From contig JAJFFJ010000064.1 in the NCBI GenBank assembly GCA_021776685.1, forward strand, positions 1-38,207: a stretch of 38,207 nucleotides of DNA. The letters run 5' to 3'. The notes beneath the pieces were generated by a model, which was given only the letters and a program-made list of their open reading frames with translations, did not search any database and was not told where the DNA came from. This DNA comes from Alphaproteobacteria bacterium. GTDB taxonomy: Bacteria > Pseudomonadota > Alphaproteobacteria > Bin65. This document shows, piece by piece, positions 1 to 7,438 of this stretch; position 1 is the first letter of the stretch; each line of letters opens with the position of its first letter. The translations under genes and the position numbers were made by a program.

Positions 1-379
1 CAAGGCCGAGCGGGAGATGATCGTGGTCGCCACGTCCGGCGCAAACAGTTGCCAGTATTGCGTTGTCGCCCACGGCGCCATTTTGCGTATCCGTGCCAAA
101 AACCCGCTGATTGCCGACCAGTTGGCGACCAACTACCGCAAGGCGGACATCACACCCCGGCAGAGGGCGATGCTCGACTTTGCGATGAAGGTGTGCGACG
201 CAGCGGAAGAGATCAGCGACGACGACTTTGCAAGCCTGAAAGAGCACGGCTTCACCGACGACGACATCTGGGATATCGCGGGGATCACGTCCTTTTTTGG
301 CCTGTCGAACCGCATGGCCAACTTTCTCTCCATGCGGCCCAACGATCAGTTCTACATGATGGGCCGGGAGGCTGGCTGA
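1..379 (+). CDS. AhpD-like / carboxymuconolactone decarboxylase family protein (5' truncated by window edge)
   Basis: The frame is open from base 2, so the gene begins before the window; the ATG at 17 is internal. The visible part reads through a CxxCxxxH motif (CQYCVVAH) preceded twelve residues earlier by a glutamate (codon 14-16). The same E/C/C/H spacing forms the proton-relay and peroxidatic site of AhpD alkylhydroperoxidases. The C-terminal half is the helical region typical of uncharacterised peroxidase-related enzymes of this family. The likely role is a thiol-based peroxidase or carboxymuconolactone-decarboxylase-like activity in the cytoplasm; the substrate cannot be told. It converges with the RidA gene, with a single base between the two stop codons. 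A second family member lies at 3391-3936. Confidence 0.85.
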   Translation, partial: KAEREMIVVATSGANSCQYCVVAHGAILRIRAKNPLIADQLATNYRKADITPRQRAMLDFAMKVCDAAEEISDDDFASLKEHGFTDDDIWDIAGITSFFGLSNRMANFLSMRPNDQFYMMGREAG

Positions 380-380
380 C

Positions 381-785
381 CTAGCGGGGCAGGGACGCCA
401 CGGCGGAGATCTCGATCAGCAGTTCTGGCAGCGCCAGCGCGCCGACTTCGACGATGGCTGACGCCGGGCCGTCCTTGGGGAAATAGCTTTCTCGAATATC
501 GGAGATGCTGCTGAAGGCTGTTATGTCGGTGACATAGACCGTTACCTGCACGATGTCCGCCATCGAGCCGCCATTCGCCTCAACAACTTTGCGGATATTT
601 TCCAGCGTCTGGGTCGCCTGGGCGCGGATATCGCCCTCGCCGACAATGTTGCCGTCAGCGTCCATTGATATCAGACCGGAAATGAACAGCAGCGGGCCAG
701 CTTCGGTCCGGATGCTGTTCGAATAGTGAGGCTTTAGGGGCGCCGGTACGTCTGCTGGTGTGGCGCCGACCGAATGGTTGCTCAT
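381..785 (-). CDS. RidA/YjgF/YER057c family protein lacking the canonical substrate arginine
   Basis: A 134-residue protein of typical Rid length, with the family core GPLLFISGLISMDADG, the helix LENIRKVVEANGG, the strand VTVYVTD and the end LPELLIEISAVA. RidA proteins form trimers whose intersubunit cleft hydrolyses reactive enamine/imine intermediates. The archetype uses an arginine in PxR-S-x-VEV to hold the substrate carboxylate. Here that segment reads PASAIVEV, with serine 109 where the arginine is expected, so this is probably a divergent Rid subgroup and not a true 2-iminobutanoate deaminase. The ATG at 785 follows a good AGGGAGA ribosome site. The gene stands alone on the minus strand. 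Family membership is sure; the activity is not. Confidence 0.9.
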   Translation of the reverse strand: MSNHSVGATPADVPAPLKPHYSNSIRTEAGPLLFISGLISMDADGNIVGEGDIRAQATQTLENIRKVVEANGGSMADIVQVTVYVTDITAFSSISDIRESYFPKDGPASAIVEVGALALPELLIEISAVASLPR

Positions 786-906
786 CTACCTGTCTCCCTG
801 GTTGTTTGAAGGCAGAGCATAGACGCGGGAAGTCGCGTGAGACAGAGAAACGGCGTCAGCCGCCAGCATGTCCCTGTCAGTACAGATGCTCGGTACGGTG
901 CGCCCA

Positions 907-933
907 ACAAAAAGGGCGGCCGAGAGGCCGCCC
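907..933 (-). terminator. Rho-independent terminator after the DUF6356 gene
   Basis: On the minus strand, a perfect 8-bp stem GGGCGGCC/GGCCGCCC with a 4-base loop (914-933) is followed by a run of five T (complement of 909-913). It lies 24 bases beyond the stop of the DUF6356 gene and is oriented to end its transcript. The stem alone could also pause plus-strand transcription, but the T-run is only on the minus side. Confidence 0.8.
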
Positions 934-957
934 GATACGCGCTGGAAGAAGACACCC

Positions 958-1209
958 CTATCGTTGGGCTTCCGCCGTCTGCGTGGCTTCTTTTGCCGGA
1001 GTCAGATTGTGGCGGTTGGTGACCATGCGGTCATGCAGCACAGTGATTGTGTTGCTGCCGGTTTTGACGAACAGGAAGGGCAGAACTGCATGAACAAGAC
1101 AGGCCAGACCCGAAAACACCATGCGGACACCAAAGCCGCCGGCATGGTTGAAATGCTGCGTATAGGTTTCGCCGACGGTGGCCGGATGGTCGGTAAACAG
1201 CTTTTTCAT
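958..1209 (-). CDS. DUF6356 family small membrane protein
   Basis: An 83-residue protein that begins MKKLFTDHPATVGETYTQHF and continues with a glycine-containing hydrophobic segment (about residues 24-48, through LACLVHAVLPFLF) and a motif ending LHDRMVTNR. This pattern is the hallmark of the uncharacterised family DUF6356, common in alphaproteobacteria; it is probably an inner-membrane protein. The reading frame is open further upstream (to 1299), but the ATG at 1209 has an AGAAGG ribosome site at the right distance and matches the family's usual N-terminus. The gene is divergent from the Lrp/AsnC regulator and shares its control region. The function is unknown. Confidence 0.85.
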   Translation of the reverse strand: MKKLFTDHPATVGETYTQHFNHAGGFGVRMVFSGLACLVHAVLPFLFVKTGSNTITVLHDRMVTNRHNLTPAKEATQTAEAQR

Positions 1210-1303
1210 GGCTATGGGCCTTCTTCGCTTCATGTTTGCGGACGGGACAATGCCACAGACCGGCTGAAATAGGTTTTCAAAGGTTTCCTTATTCTCCACA
1301 GAT

Positions 1304-1322
1304 ATTAGAATATAATTCTAAT
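1304..1322. promoter_or_regulatory. Palindromic operator resembling the Lrp consensus
   Basis: A perfect inverted repeat, ATTAGAAT-ATA-ATTCTAAT, sits between the divergent DUF6356 and Lrp/AsnC genes. The central 15 bases (1306-1320) fit the published E. coli Lrp consensus YAGHAWATTWTDCTR at 14 of 15 positions. Placement 29 bases before the regulator's start suggests autoregulation and control of the DUF6356 gene. Binding is inferred from sequence only. Confidence 0.7.
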
Positions 1323-1350
1323 TATTGTCTGTGATGGTGCACACAAGGCC

Positions 1351-1812
1351 ATGGATGAGATAGATCGGAAAATTTTGACCCTGCTGCAGCACGACGCGAG
1401 CCTGTCGGTTGCCGAGATCGCCGACAAGGTCGGCCTGTCGACAACCCCCTGCTGGCGGCGCATTCATCTGTTGGAAGAGCAGGGGGTGATCGAGCGGCGG
1501 GTGGTGCTTGTGAACCCGGACAAGGTCAGTCTGGGCATCACCGTATTTGTCCGTCTGCGCACTGCGCTGCACAATCCGGAATGGCTGGAAAAGTTTGCCC
1601 GTGGCGTGGAAGCGATCCCCGAGATCGTCGAGATCTACCGCATGAGCGGTGACGTGGACTATCTGCTGCGCGTGGTGGTGCCCGACATCGCCGGCTATGA
1701 CGCCGTCTACAAGCGCCTCATCGAGGTCGCCGACTTCGCCGACGTCAGTTCAAACTTCGCCATGGAGCGGATCAAATATACCACCGCCCTGCCGCTGGAC
1801 CACGCGGGCTAA
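1351..1812 (+). CDS. Lrp/AsnC family transcriptional regulator
   Basis: A 153-residue protein with the two-part Lrp architecture: an N-terminal winged helix-turn-helix (residues 1-60; DRKILTLLQHDASLSVAEIADKVGLS then the recognition region STTPCWRRIHLLEEQGVI) and a C-terminal RAM/AsnC effector domain (about 65-150), with the GDVDYLLRVVVPD strand typical of amino-acid-binding oligomers. Lrp-type proteins form dimers to octamers and sense amino acids. The specific ligand is unknown. The ATG at 1351 has AAGG a few bases upstream. It converges with the LigB gene, the two stops being 3 bases apart. Its divergent partner (DUF6356) and the palindrome at 1304-1322 are the likely targets. Confidence 0.93.
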   Translation: MDEIDRKILTLLQHDASLSVAEIADKVGLSTTPCWRRIHLLEEQGVIERRVVLVNPDKVSLGITVFVRLRTALHNPEWLEKFARGVEAIPEIVEIYRMSGDVDYLLRVVVPDIAGYDAVYKRLIEVADFADVSSNFAMERIKYTTALPLDHAG

Positions 1813-1815
1813 AGG

Positions 1816-2649
1816 TTAGCCTGGGTTCCCCGGCCACGACGCAAAGCCACAGCCCACATAGACCTCCGGCACTGGCAAATAGTCCACCAGGTCGAAGCCG
1901 GATTCGCCGGCCGCTCCGTGGGCCACCAGCCAGTTGCGCACTTCATGGGTGCCGTTGCCGGCGGCGTCGGCATTGTCGGTCACGTGGGCGGTCAGCGGCC
2001 CTGCCGCGCCGGCCTGGAACAGGTCGATACAGGTGCGGTCGAAGGGTTCGTCAATCGCGCCCATGGTCGGCTCGCCGATGGAGTGGCTGAGCCCGCCTGT
2101 GGCGAGGATGGCAACGCGGATGTCCTCGGGATAGCTCTCGATTGCCTCCCGCAACAATGCCCCCCATTGCAGGCATCGGTTTGGGCTTGGCATCGGCGGC
2201 TCCAGGTCGTTGACGAACAGGGGAAGCAGGGCCGGCATGTGTGGCAACTCCATCCGCCAGAGCGGAATGCAGATACCGTGGTCCAGGGTCACCCTGTGAG
2301 ATGCCGACGGATCAAAGTCCCGAAGAAGTGCGGTCTCAAGCAGGTGTTTCCCGAACTCCGGCGCACCTGCCAGGGTCTTGTGGGGGAAATCTTTGAGGAA
2401 AGGCTCGGGCGGTCCGTCATGTTCCGCGCCCATGGCGATGCAGACGGTTGGCAGATTGTCGATGAAGAAGTTGATCCAGTGATCGGGCGAGACAACAATC
2501 AGGACGTCAGGATTACAGGCGGTCAGCCGGCGGCCAAGCTCCTGAAATGCGTTGGTCAGACGTGTCTTGTGGTCGGGTTCAACTTTGTCCCAGTCGCGGA
2601 CGATCAGCGGGCCGTGGCTGGCGGCGAAGGCGCCGGCGAATATGGCCAT
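1816..2649 (-). CDS. Class III extradiol ring-cleavage dioxygenase, catalytic (LigB-type) subunit
   Basis: A 277-residue protein of the LigB superfamily, which opens catechol-type rings next to the hydroxyl pair with Fe(II) and O2. Key residues are in place: His12 (AASHGP) and His57 (SPDHW) as iron ligands, a DHGICIPL histidine, the GGLSHSIGEP histidine equivalent to the LigB acid-base residue, and a late glutamate (NGTHEVRNW) as the third ligand. The frame is open to 2763, but the ATG at 2649 has an ideal GAGGAGG site that overlaps the stop of the small-subunit gene, and it puts His12 at the same number as in protocatechuate 4,5-dioxygenase. It forms an obvious pair with the LigA-like gene just upstream. 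Protocatechuate, gallate or a related catechol could be the substrate; the sequence does not decide. Confidence 0.92.
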   Translation of the reverse strand: MAIFAGAFAASHGPLIVRDWDKVEPDHKTRLTNAFQELGRRLTACNPDVLIVVSPDHWINFFIDNLPTVCIAMGAEHDGPPEPFLKDFPHKTLAGAPEFGKHLLETALLRDFDPSASHRVTLDHGICIPLWRMELPHMPALLPLFVNDLEPPMPSPNRCLQWGALLREAIESYPEDIRVAILATGGLSHSIGEPTMGAIDEPFDRTCIDLFQAGAAGPLTAHVTDNADAAGNGTHEVRNWLVAHGAAGESGFDLVDYLPVPEVYVGCGFASWPGNPG

Positions 2650-2659
2650 CGGGGCCTCC

Positions 2660-2914
2660 TCAGGTTTCGGCGGTTGCCCGCAGCCGCTTGATGAATTCCG
2701 CGTCCGGCATGCCCGTGGCGGCGAAATAGAAGCGCAGCAGATAGGCGTTGGTATTTGAGGCAAGCGCCGCTACGTCGTCGTCGCGCAAGCTGGCCAGCAC
2801 CTCATCGGATAGTTGGTAGTCGCGGAACACGCTCTCCCGGTCTTCGCGCAGCCGGGCTGAGATTGCGGGTTTCTGGCTATCGAAGAACAGCTTGCTCAGC
2901 CAAAAGTCCGTCAT
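2660..2914 (-). CDS. Extradiol dioxygenase small (LigA-type) subunit
   Basis: An 84-residue protein matching the LigA fold that caps the active site of LigB in protocatechuate 4,5-dioxygenase-like enzymes: LSKLFFDSQKP at the start, then DDDVAALASNTNAYLLRFYF and GMPDAEFIKRL at the end. The N-A-Y-LLRFYF segment and PDAEF are family signatures. It lies 10 bases before the LigB gene, whose ribosome site overlaps this gene's stop, so translation is probably coupled. It starts 9 bases after queF ends, which makes it part of the same transcript. Confidence 0.88.
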   Translation of the reverse strand: MTDFWLSKLFFDSQKPAISARLREDRESVFRDYQLSDEVLASLRDDDVAALASNTNAYLLRFYFAATGMPDAEFIKRLRATAET

Positions 2915-2923
2915 GACGTGCCG

Positions 2924-3385
2924 CTACCCTCGCCCGCGATAGGGCTGGACGCCGGGCTCCGGCACCCACATCCCTTCAGGCGGCGTACCGCTTTGCCAGA
3001 AAACGTCGATCGGCATGCCGCCACGCGGATACCAGTATCCTCCGATACGCAGCCATTTGGGGACGATTGCGGCCTCGATCTTCTTCGCAATGTCCAGTGT
3101 GCAGCCTTCGTGAAAGGCGCCGTGGTTGCGAAAGCTGGTCAGATAGACCTTGAGGGATTTGCTCTCCACCAGCCGCCCGTCCGGGGCATAGTCGATCACC
3201 AGGTGGGCGAAATCCGGTTGGCCGGTCACCGGGCAGAGCGACGTGAATTCCGGTGCGGTAAAGCGGACCAGATAGTCACGGTCCGGGTGTGGATTGGCCA
3301 CCGTCTCCAGAACCGCAGCCTCAGGTGACTCCGGGATTGCGCCCGAGCCGCCTAACTGGGTCAGGTCATCAAAATCGTTTGTCAT
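2924..3385 (-). CDS. queF: NADPH-dependent preQ0 reductase QueF (type I)
   Basis: A 153-residue unimodular QueF, which reduces 7-cyano-7-deazaguanine (preQ0) to preQ1 in queuosine tRNA modification. It has the nucleophile Cys51 in [12 protein letters not shown], Asp58 seven residues on, and Glu93 in FRNHGAFHE. These three match the spacing of Cys55/Asp62/Glu97 in the B. subtilis enzyme. The NADPH-binding QueF motif ESKSLK is at 74-79. The ATG at 3385 follows a GAGG site placed over the end of the AhpD-like gene, 5 bases before it. No other queuosine gene is in the window; here queF sits between an AhpD-like gene and ligAB, an unusual setting. Confidence 0.95.
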   Translation of the reverse strand: MTNDFDDLTQLGGSGAIPESPEAAVLETVANPHPDRDYLVRFTAPEFTSLCPVTGQPDFAHLVIDYAPDGRLVESKSLKVYLTSFRNHGAFHEGCTLDIAKKIEAAIVPKWLRIGGYWYPRGGMPIDVFWQSGTPPEGMWVPEPGVQPYRGRG

Positions 3386-3390
3386 ATGCC

Positions 3391-3936
3391 TCAGCCACCC
3401 AACGCCTGGTACTGGTCGTCATAGCCTTCGTCCACGTGCTTCTGGCCCCGAGCCATGAAGGTTTCCGGGAATGCCTGGATGCCGTGGGCCAGTGTCAGGC
3501 GGTTCATGAAAGCAAAGACGCTGGCGATACAGATGGCGTCGTGCAGCGCCCGTTCATCCCAGCCGGCGGCAAAGACCGCGTCGGCATCCGCCTGCATGAT
3601 CTTCCAGGGCTCGGCGGCAATCTTCTGAACATATCGCAGCAGGGGCCGCATCTCGTCCTCCACTGCCGCCGTCGCGATGTCCTCGCTCAGCTGGTCGAAG
3701 ATGTCTTCCGGATAACCAAGGATGGTGGACGCCGCCGCGTGGCCGCCATGGCAATAGGGGCAGTTGCCGACCTTGCTTGCCCAGGCGGCGATCAACTCTC
3801 GTTGGGGCACGCTGAGTGCGCTGTCGCCACGCATCAGATGCTGGGTCATGCCCACCCAGGGTTCGAAATAGGCAGGGTTGTAGTCGAAGATTGTCCGCAC
3901 ATTGGCGGTGTCCGGGAAAGAGGGCAGAAAGGGCAT
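3391..3936 (-). CDS. Peroxidase-related AhpD-like / carboxymuconolactone decarboxylase family protein
   Basis: A 181-residue all-helical protein with the complete AhpD relay: Glu47, Cys59, Cys62 and His66 ([21 protein letters not shown]). The spacing of 12, 3 and 4 residues is the same as in mycobacterial AhpD. It is therefore likely to be redox-active, as a thiol peroxidase or an uncharacterised peroxidase-related enzyme, not a lyase. The frame is open to 4005; I prefer the ATG at 3936 because the conserved part starts there, though neither start has a strong ribosome site. It is the first gene of a minus-strand run with queF and ligAB (gaps of 5, 9 and 10 bases). It could protect the oxygen-sensitive Fe(II) dioxygenase or act in the same catabolic route; this is inference. 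Confidence 0.88.
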   Translation of the reverse strand: MPFLPSFPDTANVRTIFDYNPAYFEPWVGMTQHLMRGDSALSVPQRELIAAWASKVGNCPYCHGGHAAASTILGYPEDIFDQLSEDIATAAVEDEMRPLLRYVQKIAAEPWKIMQADADAVFAAGWDERALHDAICIASVFAFMNRLTLAHGIQAFPETFMARGQKHVDEGYDDQYQALGG

Positions 3937-4092
3937 TCGGGAACTCGCAGTCGCATGGGGGACGGAACAATGAGTCTGCCCGTACAGGACCCCACGTGCA
4001 ATCATTGGCGATGCCGGTGCAACGGTTCATCTGGGCATCAAACTCACTTAAAATGACCCTAAATGCCCAATAGCTGAGAGGAGAAATGCGCG

Positions 4093-4752
4093 ATGGCTTA
4101 TGCCGACTGGAAGATCAAAACCAAGCGCCTTGTGGCATGTAACTGCGACCTGGGTTGCCCCTGTGAATTCATGGGTAAACCCACCCACGGCCACTGCGAA
4201 GGCGTTGAGGCGCTGGAGATTGTCGAGGGCCATTTCGAGGACGTGCGCCTGGACGGCCTGCGTGTCGCCGGCGTCTACCGGTGGCCTGGTCCGGTGCATG
4301 AGGGGAAAGGCACCTATCTGCCGGTCGTCGACCCGCGCGCCACAGAGGAACAGCAGGAAGCGCTGTTCAAGATTCTGGGCGGCGAGGAGCAGGAGCCGAC
4401 CACCATCTTCAATATCTACGGCTCCACCATCGAGACTGAGCTCGACCCGGTCTACACAGACATCATCTTCGACTGGGACATTGAAAAGCGCCAGGGACGC
4501 ACTGCGGTTGATGGTGTGCTCGACTGTACCATGGAGCCCATCCGCAACCCCGTCACCGGCGAGGACTTCAGGGCGCTGATCCGACTACCCGGCGGCTTTG
4601 AATTCCGCGATGCGGAAATGGTCAGCAGCAGCTTCAAGACAGAAGGCCCGCTGGAGATGGATGTTGAGGGCCGCTATGGCGCCATTTTTCTGGTCACCTA
4701 TGGCCCATACGGCATTGTCGAGGAGGAAACCTATCCCAACGTGGCGGCCTGA
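4093..4752 (+). CDS. DUF1326 domain-containing protein
   Basis: A 219-residue protein with the DUF1326 signature near the N-terminus, a cysteine cluster ACNCDLGCPCEF followed by PTHGHCEG (residues about 14-36), then a mainly beta C-terminal region. The cluster looks like a metal- or redox-binding site, but no member that I know of has a settled function. The ATG at 4093 follows GAGAGGAGA. In many genomes DUF1326 genes neighbour a DUF2182 membrane protein; none is present here. It is divergent from the AhpD-like/queF operon (156 bases between starts), so it may share regulation with it. Confidence 0.88.
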   Translation: MAYADWKIKTKRLVACNCDLGCPCEFMGKPTHGHCEGVEALEIVEGHFEDVRLDGLRVAGVYRWPGPVHEGKGTYLPVVDPRATEEQQEALFKILGGEEQEPTTIFNIYGSTIETELDPVYTDIIFDWDIEKRQGRTAVDGVLDCTMEPIRNPVTGEDFRALIRLPGGFEFRDAEMVSSSFKTEGPLEMDVEGRYGAIFLVTYGPYGIVEEETYPNVAA

Positions 4753-4761
4753 GAGACGCGG

Positions 4762-5115
4762 TCAGCAGCGGCGGTAGATCCCACCGCGCAGCAGACGGAA
4801 GCTGGGCCCTAGCGGTCGCATGTTGAGAAGATGCAGCTGCGTCGCGCGGCCGTCAGCGGCGGTGCCGTGCAGGGTGACGCGGTTCAGGCCGAAGGTGAAA
4901 TGCAAGATCGGCATCTGAGTTTTGCGGCCATCGGTGTACCGGGTCATGCGCACGTGCCGCCGGTCGATCACATAGGCGTCGGTCGCGCTGCACCAGCGGC
5001 CCAGTATGTCGTGGTGGTTGAGACGCGCCTGCGCGAGTTGGGGCTGGCCAAAGGCGGACGCGGCCAGCCACGGGGCAGCCACGAGTATAGGCAACAGGAA
5101 TATCCGCCAGATCAT
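4762..5115 (-). CDS. Small exported protein, unrecognised
   Basis: A 117-residue protein. Residues 1-23 (MIWRIFLLPILVAAPWLAASAFG) look like a signal peptide with a cut after SAFG or nearby. The mature part is small, basic and beta-rich (DAYVIDRRHVRMTRYTDG, LHFTFGLNRVTLHG) with two cysteines, one near its start (GRWCS) and one as the last residue (YRRC), which could form a disulphide in the periplasm. The frame is open to 5214, but the ATG at 5115 gives the signal peptide directly. No strong ribosome site is visible. It is divergent from the Fpg gene. I recognise no family. Confidence 0.65.
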   Translation of the reverse strand: MIWRIFLLPILVAAPWLAASAFGQPQLAQARLNHHDILGRWCSATDAYVIDRRHVRMTRYTDGRKTQMPILHFTFGLNRVTLHGTAADGRATQLHLLNMRPLGPSFRLLRGGIYRRC

Positions 5116-5191
5116 GGCCCGAATATAGCACAGCGCCCTGCCGGCGCCGAACCGGTTGCGAAGGGCGCCGCCCAGGTGCAAGCTTTCGGCC

Positions 5192-6112
5192 ATGCCTGAA
5201 TTGCCGGACATCACGGTCTATATCGAGGCGCTTGAGCGGCGGATTGTTGGCCAGCCACTGGAAAGGGTGCGCCTGGCGAGTCCGTTCCTGCTCCGCTCTG
5301 TCGATCCGCCCCTCGTTGCGGTGGAGGGCAAGGCGGTCACCCATTTGCGCCGGCTGGGAAAGCGCATCGTGGTTGGTCTGGAAGACGATCTCTTCCTGGT
5401 CCTGCACCTGATGATCGCCGGGCGGTTGTGGTGGAAAGACCCAGGCGCGCCAATCCCCGGTGGCAAGCGCGGCCTGGCGGCGTTCGATTTTGCCGACGGC
5501 GCCTTGATCCTGACCGAGGCGGGCACAAAAAAGCGCGCCTCGCTCCACGTCGTCGCGGGGGAAGCGGGCGTTGCTGCCCACGACCCCGGCGGGGCGGACA
5601 TCGCGGAGATCGACGAAACGGAATTTGCCGTACGCCTGCGGCAGGCCAACCACACTCTCAAGCGCGTCCTGACCGACCCGCGGGTCTATAGCGGCATCGG
5701 CAATGCCTATTCGGATGAGATCCTTCACCGCGCGCGCTTGTCGCCCATCGCAATGAGCCAAAGTCTGAGCGACGAAGAAGCCACGCGGTTATTCGACGCG
5801 ACCCAGGCCAGCATGGCTGAATGGTGCAATCGGCTCCGCGCCGATGTGGGCGATGGATGGCCGGAGAAAGTGACTGCCTTTCGCGCCGACATGGCCATGC
5901 ACGGTAAGTTTGGTGAGCCCTGCCCCGACTGCAGCACCGCGGTCCAGCGTATCCGCTACGCCAGCAACGAAACGAACTATTGCCCCCACTGCCAGACCGG
6001 CGGCAAGGTGCTCGCCGACCGCTCCCTCTCCCGCCTTCTGAAGAAGGACTGGCCGCGAAGCGTGGAAGAACTGGAAAACATGGCCCTACGGAACCGTGAC
6101 GCTGCCTTATGA
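5192..6112 (+). CDS. mutM: Fpg/Nei family DNA glycosylase (formamidopyrimidine-DNA glycosylase type)
   Basis: A 306-residue bifunctional glycosylase/AP-lyase for oxidised purines. The ATG at 5192 gives the N-terminal MPELPD, so that Pro2 (Schiff-base nucleophile) and Glu3 follow the removed Met. Other canonical residues are Lys57 (RLGKRI), the helix-two-turn-helix [11 protein letters not shown] with Asn171, and a C-terminal zinc finger of Cys244/Cys247 and Cys264/Cys267. The variant [10 protein letters not shown] and the long basic loop around residues 110-117 place it in a subgroup seen in proteobacteria beside classical MutM (MPELPEVE), so it may not be the only Fpg of the genome. Its stop overlaps the next start (ATGA). 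The symbol is therefore given with reserve. Confidence 0.85.
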   Translation: MPELPDITVYIEALERRIVGQPLERVRLASPFLLRSVDPPLVAVEGKAVTHLRRLGKRIVVGLEDDLFLVLHLMIAGRLWWKDPGAPIPGGKRGLAAFDFADGALILTEAGTKKRASLHVVAGEAGVAAHDPGGADIAEIDETEFAVRLRQANHTLKRVLTDPRVYSGIGNAYSDEILHRARLSPIAMSQSLSDEEATRLFDATQASMAEWCNRLRADVGDGWPEKVTAFRADMAMHGKFGEPCPDCSTAVQRIRYASNETNYCPHCQTGGKVLADRSLSRLLKKDWPRSVEELENMALRNRDAAL

Positions 6113-7425
6113 CCGACATTGCAACACTCCAGCAGGACGCCAACGCCCATTTCGACGCCGGTCGGCTCGACGAGGCGTCGGCGGCGTGCCGGCAAATTCT
6201 GGAGCAGGCGCCCGAGCGGCCGGATGTGCAGGCCTTTGCCGGCTTGATCGCCATGCAGCGGGGCGACTGGCCCGGCGCGGTGCATCATTATGAAGTGGCC
6301 GCAAAGCTGAAGCCCGATTTCGCCGAGGCGCTCAACAATCTGGGCCGGGCGCACCAGCGCCAGGGAGACCTGCCGGCGGCGCTGACGGCGCTGCAGCGGG
6401 CAGCTGAGATCAACCCGAACATGGCCGCGATCCACCAGAATCTCGGCGCGGTGCAGCAGTCGGCAGGCGATCTCGAGGCTGCCGTGGAGTCCTACCAGCG
6501 GGTACTGGCGCTCGATCCTGAATCAGCCGAGGCGCACCGCAACATCGGGCTGGTGCGCCAGAAGCAGGACGATGCAGCGGCGGCGGAGAAGTCCTACAAG
6601 ACAGCGCTGGCATTGCGGCCCGACTGGCCCGTGCCTTTCAGCAATCTGTCATTGCTGATGCTCGACCAGCGCCGTGCGGACGAGGCATTGAAATACTGCC
6701 AGGCCTGGATGCGCCTGGCGCCCGCCAGCATTGAGGCGATGGCGGTCATGTCCGTGGCCCGCAACGACGTCGGCGATGAAGCGGGTATGCAGGATCTGAT
6801 GGACTTCGACCGGCTGGTGCGTGTGCTGCCAGAAATCGAAACCCCAGCCGGCTATGACTCGCTGGCCACGTTCAACAAGGCGTTGGTGGACCATGTGCTG
6901 GCCCACCCGACCCTCAAGGTACCGCCGAAGGATGATCCGACCTATCACCACCCAAAATTGAACATCACCGAAGACCTGTTCGAGGGCGATCTGGGACCGA
7001 TGGCGGATTTTCGTGAAGTTGTGCTGAGGGCGATGGATGGATATCGCCAGCAGGTCACCAACCAGCCGCCTCATCCCTTCCTGGGCAACTGGCCGCGGGA
7101 CTGGAAGCTGGTCTGCTGGGCGGTGGTGCTGGATGGGCAGGGCACGCTGGCGCCACATGTGCATCTGGATGGTTATCTGGGCGGTGTCTACTACCCACTT
7201 CTGCCGGACTGCGTGAACCCCGATGCGGCCGACCAGGCGGGCTGGTTCGAAATCGGCCACCCGCCCGAGGATCTGCCCCATGCACGGGACCTGCCCACCC
7301 GGGCGATTCCACCGGAGGAGGGGCTTATGCTGTTGTTCCCCTCATACATGTATCACCGGACGTTGCCATTCCAGTCAGACACGGTACGGATCTCCGTCGC
7401 CTTTGACATGAAACCGATCGACTGA
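6109..7425 (+). CDS. TPR-repeat protein with C-terminal 2OG-Fe(II) oxygenase-like domain
   Basis: A 438-residue cytoplasmic protein. Residues 1-220 are about six tetratricopeptide repeats (signatures such as [17 protein letters not shown] and [17 protein letters not shown]). The C-terminal third (about 330-437) resembles the putative 2OG-Fe(II) oxygenase family often fused to TPRs: [15 protein letters not shown] with His350, His352 and Asp354, then [11 protein letters not shown] (His416) and VRISVAFD (Arg427, the expected 2-oxoglutarate anchor). It is probably a hydroxylase acting on a protein or small substrate presented by the TPRs. Translation is coupled to the DNA glycosylase (ATGA overlap), and the acyl-CoA ligase follows 13 bases on. 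The substrate is unknown. Confidence 0.8.
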   Translation: MTDIATLQQDANAHFDAGRLDEASAACRQILEQAPERPDVQAFAGLIAMQRGDWPGAVHHYEVAAKLKPDFAEALNNLGRAHQRQGDLPAALTALQRAAEINPNMAAIHQNLGAVQQSAGDLEAAVESYQRVLALDPESAEAHRNIGLVRQKQDDAAAAEKSYKTALALRPDWPVPFSNLSLLMLDQRRADEALKYCQAWMRLAPASIEAMAVMSVARNDVGDEAGMQDLMDFDRLVRVLPEIETPAGYDSLATFNKALVDHVLAHPTLKVPPKDDPTYHHPKLNITEDLFEGDLGPMADFREVVLRAMDGYRQQVTNQPPHPFLGNWPRDWKLVCWAVVLDGQGTLAPHVHLDGYLGGVYYPLLPDCVNPDAADQAGWFEIGHPPEDLPHARDLPTRAIPPEEGLMLLFPSYMYHRTLPFQSDTVRISVAFDMKPID

Positions 7426-7438
7426 GAGAGGCGAAGCT

